A DNA stretch of 64,000 bases from Stutzerimonas stutzeri (lineage in GTDB: Bacteria > Pseudomonadota > Gammaproteobacteria > Pseudomonadales > Pseudomonadaceae). Made by a program: the position numbers and the translations under genes. Below the pieces are notes generated by a model that searched no databases, was not told the origin of the DNA, and saw only the letters and a list, made by a program, of their open reading frames with translations. The stretch covers positions 2,728,001 to 2,792,000 of the forward strand of contig NZ_CP073105.1 in assembly GCF_018138085.1 (NCBI RefSeq). Reading direction: 5' to 3'. Below, piece after piece: positions 31,136 through 41,452 of the stretch. Numbering within the stretch: the first letter of the stretch is position 1; every line of letters begins with the position of its first letter.

Positions 31136-32203
31136 ATGGCGCTAACAGATCAGACCAGCCGCATACGCGAGGGTGAAGAGCTGCCCACCGATATCATCGA
31201 CCAATACCTCAAAGCCCACATCCCGGGCCTTGAGGGCAAGCCGATCATTTCGCAATTTCCGGGCGGGGCATCCAACCTGACCTATCTGCTCGAATACCCG
31301 AAGCAGGAGTTCGTGCTACGCCGCCCGCCGTTCGGACACAAAGCCAAGTCTGCGCATGACATGGGCCGGGAATACCGGATTCTCAATCAGCTCAACGCAG
31401 GTTTCCCCTACTGCCCGAAGGCGTATGTGCATTGCACTGACGAAACGCTCATCGGCGCCGAGTTTTATGTCATGGAGCGCGTCAACGGCATCATTCTGCG
31501 TGAAGACATGCCGTCCGAGCTTGGATTCACAGCGGAGCAAACCACGGCGCTGTGCAAGAGCTTCATCGACAAGTTCGTCGACCTGCATAATGTGGACTAC
31601 AACGCCTGCGGCCTTGGTGACCTGGGCAAGCCGGAGGGATACGTGCAGCGGCAGATCAGCGGCTGGATCGACCGCTACGAGCGGGCCATCACGGCCGATG
31701 CGCCCGGTTGGGAGCCGGTAAAGAGCTGGTTGCGCGACAAGATGCCGGCCGATCACTCCAAGCCCGGCATCGTCCACAACGACTACCGCTTCGACAATGT
31801 CATCCTCAGCCCGAGCAACCCGATGGAAATCATCGGTGTGCTGGATTGGGAGATGACCACCATAGGCGACCCGCTGATGGATCTGGGCAATACGCTCGCC
31901 TATTGGATCGAAGCGACCGATCCGCCGCCGATGCAGTTGATCCGCAAGCAGCCGAGCAATGCCCCCGGCATGCTGACGCGCCAGGAGTTCGTCGACTATT
32001 ACGCCGAGCGCGCCGGTATTCGAATCGACAACTTCGACTTCTACTACACCTATGGCCTGTTCCGTCTGGCCGCCATCGTCCAGCAGATCTACTACCGCTA
32101 TTTCCACGGCCAAACCCAGGACAAGCGATTCTCCAAGTTCGTGCAAATGAACGCCCTGCTCGAGCAAGCGAGCCTGCAGGTCATCAACAAATCGAAGCTG
32201 TAA
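31136..32203 (+). CDS. Aminoglycoside-phosphotransferase-like kinase (ACAD10/11 type)
   Basis: The ATG at 31136 has GAAGGGA upstream, giving 355 residues. The kinase-like fold shows FPGGASNLTYLL, the catalytic loop IVHNDYRFDNVIL and the metal site VLDWEMTTIGDPLMDL. It resembles the phosphotransferase domain fused to acyl-CoA dehydrogenases in ACAD10/11, which act on 4-hydroxy fatty acids. An SDR gene follows 26 nt later. A role in hydroxy-acyl-CoA breakdown is inferred, not shown. Drug resistance is unlikely. Confidence 0.85.
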   Translation: MALTDQTSRIREGEELPTDIIDQYLKAHIPGLEGKPIISQFPGGASNLTYLLEYPKQEFVLRRPPFGHKAKSAHDMGREYRILNQLNAGFPYCPKAYVHCTDETLIGAEFYVMERVNGIILREDMPSELGFTAEQTTALCKSFIDKFVDLHNVDYNACGLGDLGKPEGYVQRQISGWIDRYERAITADAPGWEPVKSWLRDKMPADHSKPGIVHNDYRFDNVILSPSNPMEIIGVLDWEMTTIGDPLMDLGNTLAYWIEATDPPPMQLIRKQPSNAPGMLTRQEFVDYYAERAGIRIDNFDFYYTYGLFRLAAIVQQIYYRYFHGQTQDKRFSKFVQMNALLEQASLQVINKSKL

Positions 32204-32229
32204 CACAGCTCACCTAGAGGGAACCCGTC

Positions 32230-32997
32230 ATGAGCAAAACCACCCTGTTCGATCTCGATGGCAAGATCGCCTTCGTCTCCGGCGCCAGCCGCGGTATCGG
32301 TGAGGCCATTGCAAAACTCCTGGCCCAGCAAGGCGCGCACGTCATTGTTTCCAGCCGCAAGATCGAAGGCTGCCAGGCTGTCGCGGATGCGATAACCGCC
32401 GCTGGGGGCAAAGCAACCGCGGTCGCCTGCCACATCGGAGAGCTGGAGCAGATCCAGGCCGTATTCGCTCAGATTCGCGACCAATTCGGTCGGCTGGACA
32501 TTCTGGTCAACAACGCCGCGACCAATCCACAGTTCTGCCATATTCTCGACACAGACGTTTCGGCGTTCCAAAAGACCGTCGATGTGAACATCCGCGGCTA
32601 TTTCTTCATGTCCGTCGAGGCTGGCAAGCTGATGCGTGAGCATGGCGGCGGCAGCATCATCAACGTGGCCTCCATCAACGGCGTGACACCTGGCAACTTC
32701 CAGGGCATCTACTCGGTCACCAAGGCTGCCGTGATCAACATGACCAAGGCCTTCGCCAAGGAATGCGCACCGCAAGGAATCCGCTGCAACGCGTTGTTGC
32801 CGGGCTTGACCGATACCAAGTTTGCTTCGGCACTGGTCAAGAACGACTCGATCCGTGAGGAAGCGCTGCGCCATATCCCGCTAAAACGCGTTGCCGACCC
32901 CAGCGAAATGGCCGGCGCCGTGCTGTATCTGGCCAGCGACGCATCGAGCTACACCACCGGCTTGTCCGTCAACGTGGACGGCGGCTATCTTGCCTGA
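32230..32997 (+). CDS. Short-chain dehydrogenase/reductase
   Basis: The 255-residue protein has the cofactor motif SGASRGIGEA, NNAATNP, catalytic Ser in NVASINGV, YSVTKAA (Tyr/Lys pair) and the C-terminal SVNVDGGYLA. This is a classical FabG-like SDR that uses NAD(P)H. It is paired with the ACAD10/11-type kinase, so its likely substrates are hydroxy- or keto-acyl compounds. The gene is followed by a terminator. Confidence 0.92.
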   Translation: MSKTTLFDLDGKIAFVSGASRGIGEAIAKLLAQQGAHVIVSSRKIEGCQAVADAITAAGGKATAVACHIGELEQIQAVFAQIRDQFGRLDILVNNAATNPQFCHILDTDVSAFQKTVDVNIRGYFFMSVEAGKLMREHGGGSIINVASINGVTPGNFQGIYSVTKAAVINMTKAFAKECAPQGIRCNALLPGLTDTKFASALVKNDSIREEALRHIPLKRVADPSEMAGAVLYLASDASSYTTGLSVNVDGGYLA

Positions 32998-33014
32998 TCG
33001 AACATCGCGCTAAG

Positions 33015-33044
33015 AAAAAAGGGAACCCGAGGGTTCCCTTTTTT
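33015..33044 (+). terminator. Bidirectional Rho-independent terminator
   Basis: AAAAAAGGGAACC pairs with GGTTCCCTTTTTT around a 3-4 nt loop. It lies between the convergent SDR gene and the minus-strand membrane protein gene and can serve both. Confidence 0.9.
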
Positions 33045-33068
33045 CGTCAAGCGTACAAAAACCTGGGG

Positions 33069-33716
33069 CTACCAGTCCTTCATCGCCCGTTCGGCAGCGT
33101 CGTTTGCCGGTTTTGCCAACAGCCCCGTCGGCGCCATCTCGACGGTATAACTGGCACCGTCGGCGATGGGTAGATAACTCACTCGCCGGGGCTGCGCCTC
33201 GAGTAACAACGACCCACATTGGCAACCTTGCAACCATGCCCAGAAGTCTACCCCGGCCTGGCTATGTCCCAACGCCACGCTTGGGCGGTGAGCCCGATCT
33301 TCCTGCTCGACGGCAAGGTAGCGCCCAGAGAGCCTTTCCAGCCGGTAACCGGGCTTCAGCCCAATGAGCGACGCAAGACCTTTCCAGTGGAGCGCGCGCA
33401 CGTCCAATTGCCAGAGATCGCCTTCCAGCACGACATAGCGGATGCGGCTGCCCTCCTCGACTTTCACCTGATAACGCTGCTGCCCGTCGGCCTGAAAGGA
33501 GAGCGACACCAAAGGGGCACCTTGTACCAGCGGCTGATAAGTCGTGACGTCCCAGGCGATCAATCCGATCAGCCCTGCGATTACTAGCACGGACATACCC
33601 AGGGTTCCGCGCAACCAGCCCAACAGCCAGTGGCCGCCAGTCAGCACCCGCGCGGCGATTAGAGCGATGAGCAGCGCCGACGACGCGACAACCACCGCGA
33701 GTCCCATATATTGCAT
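33069..33716 (-). CDS. Membrane-anchored protein of unknown function
   Basis: The start at 33716 (MQYMGLAVVV) has GGAAGG 9 nt upstream, giving 215 residues. Two membrane segments (about 4-22 and 38-56) are followed by a soluble domain of about 150 residues with RYQVKVEEGSRIRYVVLEGD. Pseudomonas homologues are called multidrug transporter, which this size and topology do not support. It is divergent from the TSUP gene. Confidence 0.7.
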   Translation of the reverse strand: MQYMGLAVVVASSALLIALIAARVLTGGHWLLGWLRGTLGMSVLVIAGLIGLIAWDVTTYQPLVQGAPLVSLSFQADGQQRYQVKVEEGSRIRYVVLEGDLWQLDVRALHWKGLASLIGLKPGYRLERLSGRYLAVEQEDRAHRPSVALGHSQAGVDFWAWLQGCQCGSLLLEAQPRRVSYLPIADGASYTVEMAPTGLLAKPANDAAERAMKDW

Positions 33717-33914
33717 CGATGGCCTTCCACAGATTCGACGGGGCATTATCGATACGGGCTTCCGAGCCAGCCAGCATCGGAGAGGAACACTGGGGACGAG
33801 TCGACATTCTGCGACCGTTCGCCCACTTGGACAGGATGTTGTAGCCAACCATTGGCGCCTTGCCTGGCAACCGGCATCATGCTCCGCCTGCCCTACGTTA
33901 CCAAGAGCGACAAT

Positions 33915-34697
33915 ATGCCGATGCTTGAATTCGCCGTGGATCCGCTGGTTCTGGTCGCCCTAATGATGGTCGCTTTTCTTGCTGGCTTCATCGACGCGGT
34001 TGCTGGCGGAGGCGGCCTCCTGACGCTGCCGGCGCTGCTTACCGCAGGGCTGCCGCCACATCTGGTTCTCGGCACCAATAAGCTGTGCGCGACCTTCGGT
34101 TCGGCCACCGCGAGTTATACCTTCTATCGCAGGAAACTGTTCGAGCCACGGCAATGGCGGTTTGCATTGCTGGCTACTGCGATCGGCGCAGCGCTAGGCG
34201 CAGGGCTGGCCCACCTGATCCCGGCACACTGGCTCAATCAAATGCTGCCAGTGGTGGTGTTCGCCTGTGGCTTGTACCTGTTGTTTGGGCGCGCACCCAC
34301 GGCGCCACGAGTCGATCAGGCGCCCATTTCACGATATCGGCAGTGGCCACAAGGGTTGACGCTGGGATTCTACGACGGCGTAGCCGGTCCCGGTACCGGT
34401 GCGTTCTGGACGGTCAGCACAATGCTCCTGTATCCGCTGGATCTGCTCAAAGCCAGCGGCGTCGCGCGCAGCATGAACTTCGTCAGCAACGGTGTCGCAC
34501 TCGCCGTGTTCATCATCAGCGGGCAGGTCGCCTGGTCGCTGGGGATCGGGATGGGGATCGCCTTGATGATCGGCGCCTATCTCGGCGCTCGCACCGCCAT
34601 AACGGGAGGCTCGAAGTTCATCCGTCCGATCTTCATCTCCATCGTGCTGGCGCTAAGCGTGCGCTTAGCCTGGCAGCACTGGTTCGGGGCGGCCTAA
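33915..34697 (+). CDS. TSUP/TauE-SafE family transporter
   Basis: The 260-residue protein has seven or eight membrane segments and the family signatures [20 protein letters not shown] near the N-terminus and [17 protein letters not shown] in the second half. These are the two repeats of sulfite/organosulfur exporters such as TauE and SafE. The substrate is unknown. The 3' end overlaps the convergent nudC gene by 33 nt. Confidence 0.88.
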   Translation: MPMLEFAVDPLVLVALMMVAFLAGFIDAVAGGGGLLTLPALLTAGLPPHLVLGTNKLCATFGSATASYTFYRRKLFEPRQWRFALLATAIGAALGAGLAHLIPAHWLNQMLPVVVFACGLYLLFGRAPTAPRVDQAPISRYRQWPQGLTLGFYDGVAGPGTGAFWTVSTMLLYPLDLLKASGVARSMNFVSNGVALAVFIISGQVAWSLGIGMGIALMIGAYLGARTAITGGSKFIRPIFISIVLALSVRLAWQHWFGAA

Positions 34698-35498
34698 ACG
34701 CCGAGCCACATAGAGGTCGATCAGGTAACGGGCGATGGATTTCGGCGCCGGCAACGGGGGCAGGTCGTGTATCGAGAACCAACCGGCGTCCTCGATTTCT
34801 TCTGGCTGCATGACGATCTCCCCGGAGGCGTATTCGGCATGGAAGCCCAGCATCAGGGAATGTGGAAACGGCCAGCCCTGACTACAGATGTAGCGAGGAT
34901 CGCGAATCGCAACACCAACTTCCTCATGCACCTCGCGCCGGACGCATTGCTCGACCGATTCACCGGGCTCCACGAATCCGGCCAAGGTGCTGTACACCCC
35001 GGCAGCGAACCGAGGAGAGCGGGCCAGGAGCAGCTCGTCTTCTCGCGTCACCAGGACGATCATGCTGGGGGAAATGCGGGGGTATTGGTGAATGCCACAG
35101 CGCTCGCACTGCATCGCCCTTTCGCGCGGGTGCTGGCGCATCGGGCCGCCACAGCTGCCACAGAAGCGATGATGGCTCGCCCAGGTGCCTATCTGGGCCG
35201 CGAAGCCGAGCATGCGGAACCGATCGGTGTCGTCATCCTGAAGCATGAATTGGCGCAGCCCCTGCCAGGTCGCGCCAGGCACCTCGACCGGATGCGCCAG
35301 CTCCAGCAGATACACCGAATCGCCTTCGAAGTAGCCCAGACCCTGCTCGCTGAGCAACGGCAATTCGAGGCGCTTGAGCCAGTCCCTGGGAAACAGCACG
35401 CCGTTGGCATCGAACAGAAAGCCGTGCTCACAGTGCACGACGGCCCAGCCGCCGATATCGGACGGATCGAGCAGTGCCGGCTGCCAACGCAGGCTCAT
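34665..35498 (-). CDS. nudC: NADH pyrophosphatase NudC
   Basis: NudC hydrolyses NAD(H) to NMN(H) and AMP and removes NAD caps from RNA 5' ends. The 277-residue protein has the zinc ribbon (CGSCGGPM and CERCG), the NudC-specific [12 protein letters not shown] segment and the Nudix box [20 protein letters not shown]. The start overlaps the fimL stop by 1 nt, so the two are translationally coupled, as in P. aeruginosa (PA1823-PA1822). Confidence 0.94.
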   Translation of the reverse strand: MSLRWQPALLDPSDIGGWAVVHCEHGFLFDANGVLFPRDWLKRLELPLLSEQGLGYFEGDSVYLLELAHPVEVPGATWQGLRQFMLQDDDTDRFRMLGFAAQIGTWASHHRFCGSCGGPMRQHPRERAMQCERCGIHQYPRISPSMIVLVTREDELLLARSPRFAAGVYSTLAGFVEPGESVEQCVRREVHEEVGVAIRDPRYICSQGWPFPHSLMLGFHAEYASGEIVMQPEEIEDAGWFSIHDLPPLPAPKSIARYLIDLYVARRLGRPEPVLPG

Positions 35499-37180
35499 CA
35501 GGCTGCCACCGGCAAGCCCAGCGCACGGACGCTCTCGGTCGCGAGATCCAGCACGCTTACGCGGGAAGCGTCACGACGCAGTATCGCGCCGCCGTCGAGG
35601 TAATATTCGAGGCTGGTCAAGGCATCGGCCAGGGTTTCGAGCATTTGTTCAGGGGGCATCTGCACGCCTTCCAGCATTTGCTTCTGGATGAAGTCGGCAC
35701 AGGCGCCGATCAGTTCGGCAGCCCGGTCCTGCTCGAGGAAACGCAGCCCGCCACGCACCGCCATCAGGCTGAAAGGCACGTTCGCCAGGTGCAGCTTCTC
35801 TCCGTTGGACTCCAGATAAGCCGTGATCGCGCGCTTTGCCAGCGCGAGCCCCGCCGTGGCTTCGCCGATGACGACGATGCACGCCTCGGTGAGCTGATGG
35901 TTGGCGAATGCTTCGGCTTCGTGGCCTGGCTGCACGCTCTGCGGCCGTACATCTCGGCGCTCGCCCCGCTCCAGGCTTGCGACCATGCTCTCTACGTAGA
36001 GGACCGCGTCAGCCAACTTCAGCAGCGCTTGCGAATCCGGCAGCTGCTCGGCGCTCCAGCCTGAGACCACCGGAAGCTGCGCATGCAAGGCGCTGGACGC
36101 CGAAGAGAGCCCCACCATACCGAGGGTCTTCGCCAGCTTACCGACCAAGCTGTGCAGATGCGCGTAGGACTCGGCCGGCGCGGTCTGCCGTTCGATCAGA
36201 TCCAAGAGGTCCTTGAGACTCGCCAGCTCTTCCCGGATAGCGGATGACAGCGAGCGCATCACCGCCTGCCCGGGGCCGGCGAGACGCTGGGATTCGTCCT
36301 CTAGCAAATGGTCGGTAAAGGGCAGCGATCCAAGCGAGAAGGTTTCCCGAACCTGGGTCGCCAGCGGCCCACTGCTTTCGGCCAATGCCACAAGGTACAG
36401 GAGCTCCTTGAGCAGCACACGCGGCGGTTCGTAGGCATCGCTGCTGCTGAGCTGACGCAGCTCGCGATCGAGACGGGAGAACAACTGCTTGCGTGACTGA
36501 CGCGGCAACAGCTGGCCATCGAGCTGAGCCTCCAACGCGGCGCTACCCAGCCAGCACAGGCGGCCGCCGGGCGTGTTCGCGAACAGGAGATCCAGACGGC
36601 TGAGCGCTCGAGCCATGAGCTTGAGACTCGCCGAGGTTTTGTCTTCACGAATGAAACCGAGCAGCCCGACCTGATACATCTGACGCAATCGTCGCGCTTC
36701 GGTCCCAAGCGCTGCAGGCTCTCTGGCCGCCGCGGCCACTGGCGGCCGAGCGTGATCGAGGCGGACGCTGAAGAAAAAGCTCTCCGGCAACGGCGCCTGT
36801 CCGTTGGCCAGCCGCAGGGCATTGATGGGTGGCAGGAGCAGTTCGGGCATCTCCTGCCGGCTGGCATCGACGCTTTCCAGATAGCGTCCGAGCACATAAA
36901 GCGCGTTGCTCAGCGCCGCCAACTGAGTGTCCCGCTCCTCGCCGGCACCGACCGGGATGTCGGTCGCCAGCTGCAGAATCTCCTGCGCAAGCAACTCGCC
37001 GCCGGTCAACTCGATGAGCTTGAGCGTACCGCGCACCTGCTTCAGGTTCTCGACAGCCTGCTGTAACAGACTGCCGTTGCTCCGATCGATGATGAAGTGC
37101 TCGAGGCTCTGCTCGGCTTCTTCCATGGTAGCGAATAGCTCATCGCGGACCAGGCTGAGTGAAGTAGCTCCGGTAACCAT
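35498..37180 (-). CDS. fimL: FimL-like type IV pilus/Chp signalling scaffold
   Basis: The 560-residue protein resembles the N-terminal Hpt-like region of ChpA but has no kinase core. In P. aeruginosa, FimL acts with FimV and the Chp system at the cell pole to control cAMP, pili and twitching. The opening block ([31 protein letters not shown]) and the helical repeats fit. Its place before nudC and next to a crotonase matches PA1822. No membrane segment is present. Confidence 0.86.
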   Translation of the reverse strand: MVTGATSLSLVRDELFATMEEAEQSLEHFIIDRSNGSLLQQAVENLKQVRGTLKLIELTGGELLAQEILQLATDIPVGAGEERDTQLAALSNALYVLGRYLESVDASRQEMPELLLPPINALRLANGQAPLPESFFFSVRLDHARPPVAAAAREPAALGTEARRLRQMYQVGLLGFIREDKTSASLKLMARALSRLDLLFANTPGGRLCWLGSAALEAQLDGQLLPRQSRKQLFSRLDRELRQLSSSDAYEPPRVLLKELLYLVALAESSGPLATQVRETFSLGSLPFTDHLLEDESQRLAGPGQAVMRSLSSAIREELASLKDLLDLIERQTAPAESYAHLHSLVGKLAKTLGMVGLSSASSALHAQLPVVSGWSAEQLPDSQALLKLADAVLYVESMVASLERGERRDVRPQSVQPGHEAEAFANHQLTEACIVVIGEATAGLALAKRAITAYLESNGEKLHLANVPFSLMAVRGGLRFLEQDRAAELIGACADFIQKQMLEGVQMPPEQMLETLADALTSLEYYLDGGAILRRDASRVSVLDLATESVRALGLPVAA

Positions 37181-37220
37181 GGCTAGCGCGCCTCCCGCGC
37201 AACGTTAGAGTAATGACGCA

Positions 37221-38033
37221 TCAGTCGGCGAAGTCCGGTTTCTGTTTGCTCATGTGGGCAGCCATGGCGACCTTGAGGTCCGCGGACTGAAGCATCGCCG
37301 CGTTCCAGGTGGCAATGTATTCGAGGCCATCGTCGACCCGGTGGTCTCGCATGTAGCGAATCATCTCTTTGGTGCCGCGTATGGCTACTGGCGATTTGGC
37401 CGCGATATCGGCGGCCAAGGCACCGACCGCGCTCATCAGGGCCGGCAGGTCTTCGTATGCACGATTGACCAGCCCTATGGACTGCGCCTCCTGTCCCTCG
37501 ACGGTGCGCCCGGTATAGGCGAGCTCGCGCATCATTCCGTCACCGATAATCCGCGGCAGCCGCTGCAGCGTACCGACATCGGCGGCCATGCCCATGTCGA
37601 TTTCCTTGATGGAGAATTGCGCGTCGAACGTGCTGTAGCGCATATCGCAGGCTGCGATCAGATCGATCGCACCGCCAATGCAATAGCCCTGGATCGCAGC
37701 GATCACGGGCTTGCGGCAGTTATCCACCGCATTGAACGATGCTTGCAGCTTGAGAATCTGTCGGCGCAGGCGCTCGGCGTTACGACCGACGTCGCTGCCC
37801 ATCTGACTGGCCGCCTGCGCCAACAACTGGAGATCGATGCCAGCCGAAAAATGCCTGCCTTCGCCGGACAGGATCACCACCCGAACCTCGTCCGTATCGT
37901 CGATCCATTGAAAGATATCGACTATTTCACTCCAGAACGCGGCGTTCATGGCGTTGACCTTGTCAGGCCGGTTGATCGCTACATGGGCGATCTTGTCCTT
38001 CAACTCCACACGGAAGGCTTGGTATTCAGTCAC
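37221..38033 (-). CDS. Crotonase-family dienoyl-CoA isomerase/enoyl-CoA hydratase
   Basis: A GTG at 38033 gives 270 residues. The oxyanion-hole motifs are FSAGIDLQLL and GYCIGGAIDLIAACDMR. The acidic catalytic residues lie in FSIKEIDMGMAADVGTLQRL. The DVGTLQRL pattern is that of delta3,5-delta2,4-dienoyl-CoA isomerases (ECH1) in fatty acid beta-oxidation, although annotation often says enoyl-CoA hydratase. It corresponds by position to PA1821. Confidence 0.88.
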   Translation of the reverse strand: MTEYQAFRVELKDKIAHVAINRPDKVNAMNAAFWSEIVDIFQWIDDTDEVRVVILSGEGRHFSAGIDLQLLAQAASQMGSDVGRNAERLRRQILKLQASFNAVDNCRKPVIAAIQGYCIGGAIDLIAACDMRYSTFDAQFSIKEIDMGMAADVGTLQRLPRIIGDGMMRELAYTGRTVEGQEAQSIGLVNRAYEDLPALMSAVGALAADIAAKSPVAIRGTKEMIRYMRDHRVDDGLEYIATWNAAMLQSADLKVAMAAHMSKQKPDFAD

Positions 38034-38196
38034 GCTATCATCCTCGACAGCCGAGGCACCTCAGTGCCTGAAAACAGTTAAACAGCTCCGCGGCAGGGAC
38101 TGCTCTCAACCGAGCAACTATAACAACAGCCGAGTGAAAGTCGATGCGGGACGTTGTGATGCAGCCCACGCCTTGCACATCCTTGGCAGAGGACGG

Positions 38197-40449
38197 TCAC
38201 ATCTCGAGTATGCAGTCGACGGTATAGCGCGTGCCGTCCGGATGATCTTCGCGCTGCAGCCCGTGCACGTCGGCATCGAAGCCAGGGAAACGCTCGGCGA
38301 AACGCTGGGCGAAATCCAGATAGTCGAGGATCGATCGCGTCTCGGCGGTGAAGCGCTCCCCCGGCATGATCAGCGGAATGCCTGGCGGGTATGGCACCAG
38401 CATGACGGCGGCGATACGGCCCTCGAGGGCATCGATGGGCACTGCTTCGACCTCACCTCGAACCAGCTTGTCGTAGGCATCCGCCGGCTTCATCGCCAGT
38501 AGCGGCAACGCGGTATACATGCGTCGCATGGCCTTCGCCGTGGCGTTCTCGCGGTAGCAGTCGTGCAGCGAATCACACAGATCCCGCAGCCCCATGCCAA
38601 CGTACTGACTGCCTCCGGCCTGCATGATGCTCGGCAGGGCATCGCAGAGCGAAAGGTTGTTGTCGTAATGACGCTTGAACTCCAGCAGTTCCGTCAGCAG
38701 CGTGCTCCATTTGCCCTTGGTGATGCCCATCGAGAACAGCACCAGGATCGAATAAAGCCCGGTCTTTTCCACCACCAAGCCCCGCTCCCACAGGAATTTG
38801 CTGACTACTGCAGCAGGGATGCCCCGCTCGCTCAACTTGCCGCCAGCCGTGAGTCCGGGCGTGACCAGGGTGACCTTGATCGGATCGAGCAGCACATAAT
38901 CGTTCGCGACTTCGCCGAAGCCATGCCAATCGGCTTCCGGCTCGAGCAGCCAATCGGTCGTGACCAGCTCATCCGCGCCGTCCACCGCATGCGGCTGCCA
39001 AATGCTGAACCACCAGTCATCAGCCGCCAGATGTTGCCGAAGATTGGCCAGCGCACGGCGAAAGCTCAGCGCTTCGTCGAAGGTCTCCTGGATCAGCGAT
39101 CGCCCGGCGGGACCTTCCATCATCGCCGAGGCGACATCGAGCGATGCGAGAATCCCGTACTGCGGGGACGTCGAGATATGCATCATGAAGGCTTCGTTGA
39201 AGCGATCACGATCCAGTTGCCGCTGCTGACTGTCGAGTACGTGGATCATCGATGCCTGACTGAAGGCCGCAAGTACCTTGTGCGTCGAATGGGTGGTGAA
39301 TACCAGAGGCCCCTGTTCGCGCGTATCCATGCCATAGCGCCCGTCATAGAACTCATGAAACGCGGCGTATGCGTACCATGCCTCGTCGAAGTGCAGCACA
39401 TCGACGCTGTTGCCCAGTGTCCGCTTGATCAGGTTGGCGTTATAGCAGAGGCCGTCATAGGTGGAGTTGGTGACGACAGCCAGCTTGACCCGCGGCAATC
39501 GTCCGCGCGCCAGCGGATTCGCGTCGATCTTGGCCTGGATCGACTCGGGAGAAAACTCTTCGAGTGGGATCGGCCCGATGATCCCCAGTTCATTGCGTGA
39601 CGGGGTGAGGTAGAGCGGTATCGCCCCGGTCATGATGATCGAATGCAATATCGACTTGTGGCAGTTGCGGTCTACCAGCACCAGATCGTCCCGCGCCACC
39701 ATCGAATGCCAGACGATCTTGTTCGCCGTCGAGGTGCCATTGATCACGAAGAACGTGTGGTCCGCACCGAAGTTGCGCGCCGCACGCGCCTCGGCTGCCG
39801 CCAGCGGGCCGGTATGATCGAGTAGCGAGCCGAGCTCAGGTACCGAGACCGACAGATCGGAACGCAGCGTGTTTTCGCCGAAAAACTGATGAAAGGCTTG
39901 CCCGACCGGGCTTTTACGAAAGGCGACACCGCCACCGTGGCCTGGCGTATGCCAGGAATAGTTGGAGTCACCGGTGTGCTGCACCAGCGCGCGGAAAAAC
40001 GGCGGCAGCAAGCCGTCCAGATAGGCGCGCGCAGCCCGCGCCACTTGCCGCGCAAGAAAGGGAACGGTGTCTTCGAACAGATAGAGCAAACCGCGCAGCT
40101 CGTTCAGATCCGCCATCGCCTCGGCGGGCGCGTTCTCGATGGTGATCTGCTCACCCAGGGCAAAGATCGGTAACTGGGGCGCGCGACGTCGAGCGACACG
40201 AATCAGGCCGACGACGTCCTGCAGCAGCCGCTGATTTTCCCCGGCCCCCTCGGCCGCGACCAGAATGCAGGCCAACCCATGATGCGTGGACGCGACGATG
40301 CGGCCTTCGGCAGCGCTGCCGGTCGGGAGGATATGAAAGCCGTCCCGTTCGAGCTCCGCAGCGATTTCACGGACTCGCTCGCCAGCGACGGTATCGGCCT
40401 TGATGTCGCGGTGAACGATGAGGATGGGAAACTTGAGGTCTTTGTACAT
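38197..40449 (-). CDS. ldcA: Lysine decarboxylase LdcA (Orn/Lys/Arg decarboxylase)
   Basis: This is a PLP enzyme that decarboxylates lysine to cadaverine; in P. aeruginosa LdcA works in arginine-responsive lysine catabolism. The 750-residue protein has an N-terminal flavodoxin-like wing domain, a PLP core with the Schiff-base lysine in THSTHKVLAAFSQASMIHV and the aspartate of HFDEAWYAY, and a C-terminal domain. It is close to the expected length of inducible decarboxylases. The permease genes found beside it in P. aeruginosa are absent here. Confidence 0.92.
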   Translation of the reverse strand: MYKDLKFPILIVHRDIKADTVAGERVREIAAELERDGFHILPTGSAAEGRIVASTHHGLACILVAAEGAGENQRLLQDVVGLIRVARRRAPQLPIFALGEQITIENAPAEAMADLNELRGLLYLFEDTVPFLARQVARAARAYLDGLLPPFFRALVQHTGDSNYSWHTPGHGGGVAFRKSPVGQAFHQFFGENTLRSDLSVSVPELGSLLDHTGPLAAAEARAARNFGADHTFFVINGTSTANKIVWHSMVARDDLVLVDRNCHKSILHSIIMTGAIPLYLTPSRNELGIIGPIPLEEFSPESIQAKIDANPLARGRLPRVKLAVVTNSTYDGLCYNANLIKRTLGNSVDVLHFDEAWYAYAAFHEFYDGRYGMDTREQGPLVFTTHSTHKVLAAFSQASMIHVLDSQQRQLDRDRFNEAFMMHISTSPQYGILASLDVASAMMEGPAGRSLIQETFDEALSFRRALANLRQHLAADDWWFSIWQPHAVDGADELVTTDWLLEPEADWHGFGEVANDYVLLDPIKVTLVTPGLTAGGKLSERGIPAAVVSKFLWERGLVVEKTGLYSILVLFSMGITKGKWSTLLTELLEFKRHYDNNLSLCDALPSIMQAGGSQYVGMGLRDLCDSLHDCYRENATAKAMRRMYTALPLLAMKPADAYDKLVRGEVEAVPIDALEGRIAAVMLVPYPPGIPLIMPGERFTAETRSILDYLDFAQRFAERFPGFDADVHGLQREDHPDGTRYTVDCILEM

Positions 40450-40547
40450 GGGCGGTTCCTGGAGGCATTCCCCTCCAGCGTAGAAGCTCCGCCCCCAAGC
40501 TCCAAGCGCGAAATGCGCGCGTCGGCGAGATTATCGCCAGCAGCCGG

Positions 40548-41333
40548 TCAAGCCGGCAGGGCTTGAGCCTCGATATCGGCCGGCTGCTCCAACTGTACCC
40601 AGAGCGGAGCCGCACCCGCGGCCTTCTCGATAGCCTGCATGCGCGCCGCGTGCGCAGCAAGCTCTTCGGCATCGGCACGAATGACCAGGGTGCTGGGACG
40701 GTCAGCCGGCAACCGGCGGATCGGCGTGGCCTGCTGGCGACCACCATTCTCGGAGTCGGCCCCCTCACCGGCCAGGGACAGATTGGTCTGCCCGCCGGTC
40801 ATGGTCAGGTAGACATCAGCGAGGATCTCGGCGTCGAGCAGAGCGCCGTGCAGATCGCGGCCCGAGTTGTCCACGCCGTAACGCTTGCACAGCGCGTCGA
40901 GGCTGTTGCGCTGACCAGGATGGCGCTCGCGCGCCATCAACAGGGTATCGAGGATGCTGCAATGCTCGCTCAGCTCGGCCCGATCCTGCTGGCCGAGCAA
41001 GGCAAATTCATTATTGATGAAGCCAACGTCGAACGCCGCGTTATGGATGATCAGCTGCGCGCCCTTGATGAATTCGAAGAACTCGTCGGCGACGTCCTTG
41101 AATCGCGGCTTGTCGGTCAGAAATTCGTTGGTGATGCCGTGAACGGCGATGGCGCCCTCGTCGACTTCTCGATCCGGCTGCAGATAGACGTGATAGTGCC
41201 GACCGGTCAGGCGTCGCCCGATGACTTCGACACAGCCGATCTCGATGATCCGGTGGCCATCGGTCACCGGCATGCCAGTGGTTTCGGTATCCAGCACTAC
41301 CACCCTGTCAGTATTCGATTTGTAAATCGTCAT
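40548..41333 (-). CDS. dnaQ: DNA polymerase III epsilon subunit (proofreading exonuclease)
   Basis: DnaQ is the 3'-5' exonuclease of the replicative polymerase. The 261-residue protein has the DnaQ-fold motifs: ExoI LDTETTGM (Asp15, Glu17), ExoII in IIHNAAFDVGFINNE, and ExoIII LHGALLDAEILADVYL. The C-terminal tail contacts the alpha subunit. In other pseudomonads it follows rnhA on the same strand. Here the rnhA gene is 19.6 kb away, on the other side of the inserted island, so dnaQ must use a promoter inside or next to the island's left end. Confidence 0.96.
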   Translation of the reverse strand: MTIYKSNTDRVVVLDTETTGMPVTDGHRIIEIGCVEVIGRRLTGRHYHVYLQPDREVDEGAIAVHGITNEFLTDKPRFKDVADEFFEFIKGAQLIIHNAAFDVGFINNEFALLGQQDRAELSEHCSILDTLLMARERHPGQRNSLDALCKRYGVDNSGRDLHGALLDAEILADVYLTMTGGQTNLSLAGEGADSENGGRQQATPIRRLPADRPSTLVIRADAEELAAHAARMQAIEKAAGAAPLWVQLEQPADIEAQALPA

Positions 41334-41405
41334 AGCGCACTTGCCCCAAAGTAGTCACAAACACTGGCATCCAGCTCAAAATTGCTCGCGATGCCCAACG
41401 CAAAG

Positions 41406-41452
41406 ATGTAAACCAAAAATCGTCTTCCACTCAACTGCGCAAAAATGTAAAC
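41406..41452. repeat. Left-end ATGTAAAC repeats (putative recombinase sites)
   Basis: ATGTAAAC occurs at 41406-41413 and 41445-41452 in direct orientation. The second copy, within AAAATGTAAAC (41442-41452), directly abuts the ATG of the first recombinase gene. The same 11-mer recurs at the right end of the island. Confidence 0.5.

Noticed and set aside
31136..32203. Aminoglycoside resistance kinase
   Set aside because: The kinase fold is shared, but the neighbours (SCP2, SDR) and sequence type point to the acyl-CoA-linked ACAD10/11 group.
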